Positions 13,038 through 14,652 of a stretch of 14,652 nucleotides of DNA are shown here, one piece after another. This DNA is from Akkermansiaceae bacterium UBA6138 (lineage in GTDB: Bacteria > Verrucomicrobiota > Verrucomicrobiia > Verrucomicrobiales > DEV007), in contig DIVG01000062.1 in assembly GCA_002422425.1 (NCBI GenBank), positions 1 through 14,652 of the forward strand. Reading direction: 5' to 3'. Made by a program: the position numbers and the translations under genes. Under the pieces are notes generated by a model. The model worked only from the letters and a program-made list of their open reading frames with translations, did no database searches and was not told the origin of the DNA. Every line of letters begins with the position of its first letter. The stretch's first letter is position 1.

Positions 13038-13071
13038 TTTCCTGCCGATACCCTGACCGAAGGTTTGCAAG

Positions 13072-13142
13072 GGCGAAGAGTGAGAGTAAGCTTCACCGGC
13101 GGCTCTGCAGTCGAATTACCCGTGGCGGAACCCCTCTTCGCC
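13072..13142 (+). promoter_or_regulatory. Long-range inverted repeat upstream of exbB
   Basis: GGCGAAGAG (13072-13080) and CTCTTCGCC (13134-13142) are perfect 9-base complements 53 bases apart. In RNA they would close a large stem about 60 bases before the exbB start. This could be a structured leader or two half-sites for a protein. It resembles no known riboswitch that I recognise. Confidence 0.4.
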
Positions 13143-13201
13143 GGTTCGCGCCAAGGGCTGCTTTTACCGCTCCAATCCGTTTCCGACAAAATCTATTCCG
13201 G

Positions 13202-14008
13202 ATGAAATACCGCCTCTTCTTTGCGTTTCTCCTTCTTTTCTTAAATCCCCTGCCCCCCCTCTTGCAGGCACAGGACCAGCCCGCCGCAGCCGCCCCCGTC
13301 CCGCAGGGACAGGCCGGGAGCACTCTCCCTTCGGCTCAGACCATGCTCGATTACCTCATGGAAGGGGGGCCGTGGCTGATGATTCCCCTGCTCCTGCTCT
13401 CTTTCATCGCGGTCCTTCTCATCATTTTCTACCTCTTCACGATCCGTCAGGGTGCCGTGGTGAGCGACAAATTCATGAACGCCGCCGATGCCCTCATTCG
13501 GAAGCAGGATTACCTCGGACTCATCGCCGTCTGCAATCGTGAAAACGAGTGCATTGCCCGCATCGTTTACAAGACTCTCGATTTCGCCACAAAAAATCCG
13601 ACCGCCAGTTTCGATGAAGTGCGCGAGGTCACCGAGGCGGAAGGCACCCGCCAGGCCAGCATCCTGAACAACCGCATCAGCTATCTCAATGACATCAGCC
13701 GCGTCGCCCCGATGATCGGGCTCTTCGGCACCGTCGTGGGGATGATCAAGGCCTTTGAGAGCATCGGAAGCGGCGTCCAGAATATGGACCTGGCCCCGGG
13801 CGTCGCCCAGGCCCTCGTCACGACCGCCGCCGGGCTTGTCGTCAGCATCCCGTCGCTTATCTTTTATTCCCTCTTCCGCGGCAGAGTTCAAAAACTCATC
13901 GCCGAACTTGAGGCCGCCATGACCCACATCATGGCCCTGCTCGCCGCCCAGTATAAGCGGGCCAATTACCGGGCCTCGGCCCGCCGCGAGGCGAGTGAAT
14001 CCGATTAA
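13202..14008 (+). CDS. exbB: ExbB/TolQ/MotA-family proton-channel protein with signal peptide
   Basis: The protein has 268 residues. A signal peptide (about 1-23, ending LQAQ) and a Gln/Pro/Ala-rich linker (24-40) precede three membrane helices at about 57-80, 165-186 and 200-224. The cytoplasmic loop (about 84-160) includes the family's EAEGTRQASILNNRISYLNDIS run. Helix 2 carries the hallmark APMIGLFGTVVGMIKAF and helix 3 ALVTTAAGLVVSIPS, matching the MotA_TolQ_ExbB channel domain. With ExbD it should form the inner-membrane motor that uses proton flow to energise TonB or a TolA-like partner. The cleavable N-terminus is absent in E. coli ExbB but occurs in longer versions from other phyla. 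A C7 run in the signal-peptide codons (13253-13259) is a potential slippage site. The start lacks a Shine-Dalgarno sequence. The gene leads an operon with exbD 32 bases downstream. The symbol reflects family and pairing, as TolQ is not excluded. Confidence 0.92.
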   Translation: MKYRLFFAFLLLFLNPLPPLLQAQDQPAAAAPVPQGQAGSTLPSAQTMLDYLMEGGPWLMIPLLLLSFIAVLLIIFYLFTIRQGAVVSDKFMNAADALIRKQDYLGLIAVCNRENECIARIVYKTLDFATKNPTASFDEVREVTEAEGTRQASILNNRISYLNDISRVAPMIGLFGTVVGMIKAFESIGSGVQNMDLAPGVAQALVTTAAGLVVSIPSLIFYSLFRGRVQKLIAELEAAMTHIMALLAAQYKRANYRASARREASESD

Positions 14009-14040
14009 GGCACTTCGGGCCGCCGGGCCCGCCCCTATCC

Positions 14041-14457
14041 ATGAAATTCCGGGAAATCAACAGCCAGCAGGGTGCCGAACTCGAACTCGCCCCGATGATT
14101 GACGTCGTCTTTCTCCTGCTCATCTTTTTCATCGTTTCGTGGCAGTCCGCCCGCTTCGAGCGGGACATGGATATCTCGGTGCCATCGGCCGAAGAAGCGG
14201 AAAACAAAGACCGTCAGGCCGGCGAAATCATCATCAACGTGCGGAAAGACGGCACCGTCGTCCTCAACGGTCTTGAGGTGACCAATCCGGAACTCCTCGC
14301 CAAACTCAAGGCCGTCTCCACCGCCTACCCCGACCAGGCCGTCATCCTGAGGGGCTCATCCGAGGCGAGCTTTCAGGCCATCATCAACGTTCTCGACGAA
14401 ATCAAACGCGCTGGAATCTGGAATGTAGCCTTCGCCACCACCAGGCCCGAGCAATGA
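14041..14457 (+). CDS. exbD: ExbD/TolR-family biopolymer transport protein
   Basis: The protein has 138 residues. A short cytoplasmic start (MKFREINSQQ) leads into one membrane helix at about 17-33 with the essential aspartate D21 in APMIDVVFLLLIFFIV. A periplasmic domain follows, with IIINVRKDGTVVLNG at about 64-78, a conserved VILRG block near 101-105, and a C-terminal block (AFATTRPE) corresponding to the family's dimer-forming region. The aspartate sits in the ExbB pore and carries the proton. The gene follows exbB by 32 bases, a spacer containing a small GC hairpin and no Shine-Dalgarno sequence. Its stop overlaps the next start as ATGA, so all three genes form an operon. Whether the set is of Ton or Tol type cannot be settled without the downstream genes. 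The family is certain. Confidence 0.95.
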   Translation: MKFREINSQQGAELELAPMIDVVFLLLIFFIVSWQSARFERDMDISVPSAEEAENKDRQAGEIIINVRKDGTVVLNGLEVTNPELLAKLKAVSTAYPDQAVILRGSSEASFQAIINVLDEIKRAGIWNVAFATTRPEQ

Positions 14458-14652
14458 GCCTTCGCGCCACGACTTCGCCGTTCCGCCCGCCCATGTCCCT
14501 GAGCCCTCCATCCCGCCGCGCCGCGCCCCTTTCCCCGGGCCGCGCCCTCATTGTCGCGGGGATCATCTGCCAGCTCGGAACACTCACCGCCGCAGCCCAG
14601 GTCGACGCGCCTGCACAAACACGGCCCGCTGCTCCTGCTCCTGCTCCTGCTC
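14454..14652 (+). CDS. Exported Ala/Pro-rich protein, 3' end beyond the window
   Basis: The ATG at 14454 overlaps the exbD stop as ATGA, and the frame stays open to the window end, giving 66 residues. It starts with a basic, proline-rich stretch, then a hydrophobic segment (about residues 34-48, ALIVAGIICQLGTLTAA) with a likely cut near Ala-Ala-Gln. The mature part begins VDAPAQTRPAAP and becomes an Ala-Pro repeat, encoded by tandem GCTCCT hexamers at the very end. An internal ATG at 14493 gives a more normal signal-peptide length and may be the real start. The position suggests the energy-coupled partner of ExbB/ExbD or a periplasmic accessory. The Ala-Pro stretch could be a TonB-like or TolA-like linker, but the cleavable-looking signal argues against a classical anchored TonB. 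I cannot name the family from this fragment. Confidence 0.75.
   Translation, partial: MSLRATTSPFRPPMSLSPPSRRAAPLSPGRALIVAGIICQLGTLTAAAQVDAPAQTRPAAPAPAPA
14630..14652 (+). repeat. GCTCCT hexamer tandem repeat at the window end
   Basis: Three full GCTCCT units and the start of a fourth encode alternating Ala and Pro and run into the window edge. Such arrays can vary in length between strains. The total copy number is not visible. Confidence 0.7.

Larger units (their letters stand above)
12874..13201. other. 328-base divergent intergenic region with structured leader and AT-rich promoter zone
   Basis: No gene is supported here. Bases 12884-12926 hold nested inverted repeats in the leader of the PIG-L gene. 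Bases 12970-13042 are distinctly AT-rich and contain a promoter candidate for that gene. Bases 13072-13142 carry a long-range 9-bp inverted repeat before exbB. No convincing promoter for exbB and no tRNA or known riboswitch motif was recognised. Confidence 0.6.

Noticed and set aside
12157..13056. A 299-residue plus-strand frame opposite the second PIG-L gene.
   Set aside because: It mirrors a gene with intact PIG-L motifs, has no recognisable domain of its own, and its end runs through the AT-rich promoter zone.

Overview
The window is GC-rich bacterial chromosome with ordinary gene density. The best guess at its source is Verrucomicrobiota or a relative. That is an inference from three things: exported proteins with an Ala-Gln pair at the predicted cleavage site, an ExbB-type protein with its own signal peptide, and the mix of PIG-L deacetylases, PocR-type AraC regulator, TMEM220-like protein and soluble glucose/sorbosone-type dehydrogenase. 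Few starts have a Shine-Dalgarno sequence, which also fits. No insertion sequence, phage gene, CRISPR array, toxin-antitoxin pair or known defence system is visible.

Layout. (1) 2-1686 +: a 5'-truncated PIG-L/LmbE deacetylase whose stop overlaps the start of an exported endonuclease/exonuclease/phosphatase-fold hydrolase. (2) 1786-2559 +: a cytidylate-kinase-like protein behind two small hairpins. It converges on an AraC-type regulator with a PocR ligand-binding domain (2582-3517 -) that ends in a clear intrinsic terminator. (3) 3665-7350 -: a tightly overlapping four-gene signalling operon, in transcription order PAS histidine kinase, Rcp1/CheY-like single-domain receiver, REC-PAS-HisKA_3 hybrid kinase, and NarL-type DNA-binding response regulator. 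(4) 7580-8431 +: a divergent tandem universal stress protein. (5) 8454-8681 -: tRNA-Arg(ACG) and tRNA-Pro(CGG). (6) 8849-9274 +: a small TMEM220-like membrane protein, converging on an exported PQQ-dependent sugar-dehydrogenase-like protein (9286-10503 -). (7) 10641-12188 +: a PrsW-type intramembrane protease with a large extra N-terminal region. Its 3' end overlaps that of a second, apparently cytosolic PIG-L deacetylase (12166-12873 -). (8) 13202-14652 +: ExbB, ExbD and the start of a third exported Ala/Pro-rich protein, forming an energy-transduction operon cut by the window end.

How the parts may work together. The most system-like unit is the four-gene phosphorelay. Its reading frames are coupled by 4-, 1- and 8-nt overlaps. 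It contains two complete kinases of different classes, a stand-alone receiver between them, a receiver fused to the input end of the second kinase, and one DNA-binding output. This suggests a two-stage relay or a signal-integration device. The stress protein and the PocR regulator flank it, but nothing in the sequence shows that they belong to it. The other genes look like separate housekeeping or accessory units.

Limits. All family calls rest on reading motifs by eye. Promoters are consensus matches only, and RNA structures are inverted repeats found by inspection without energy calculations.
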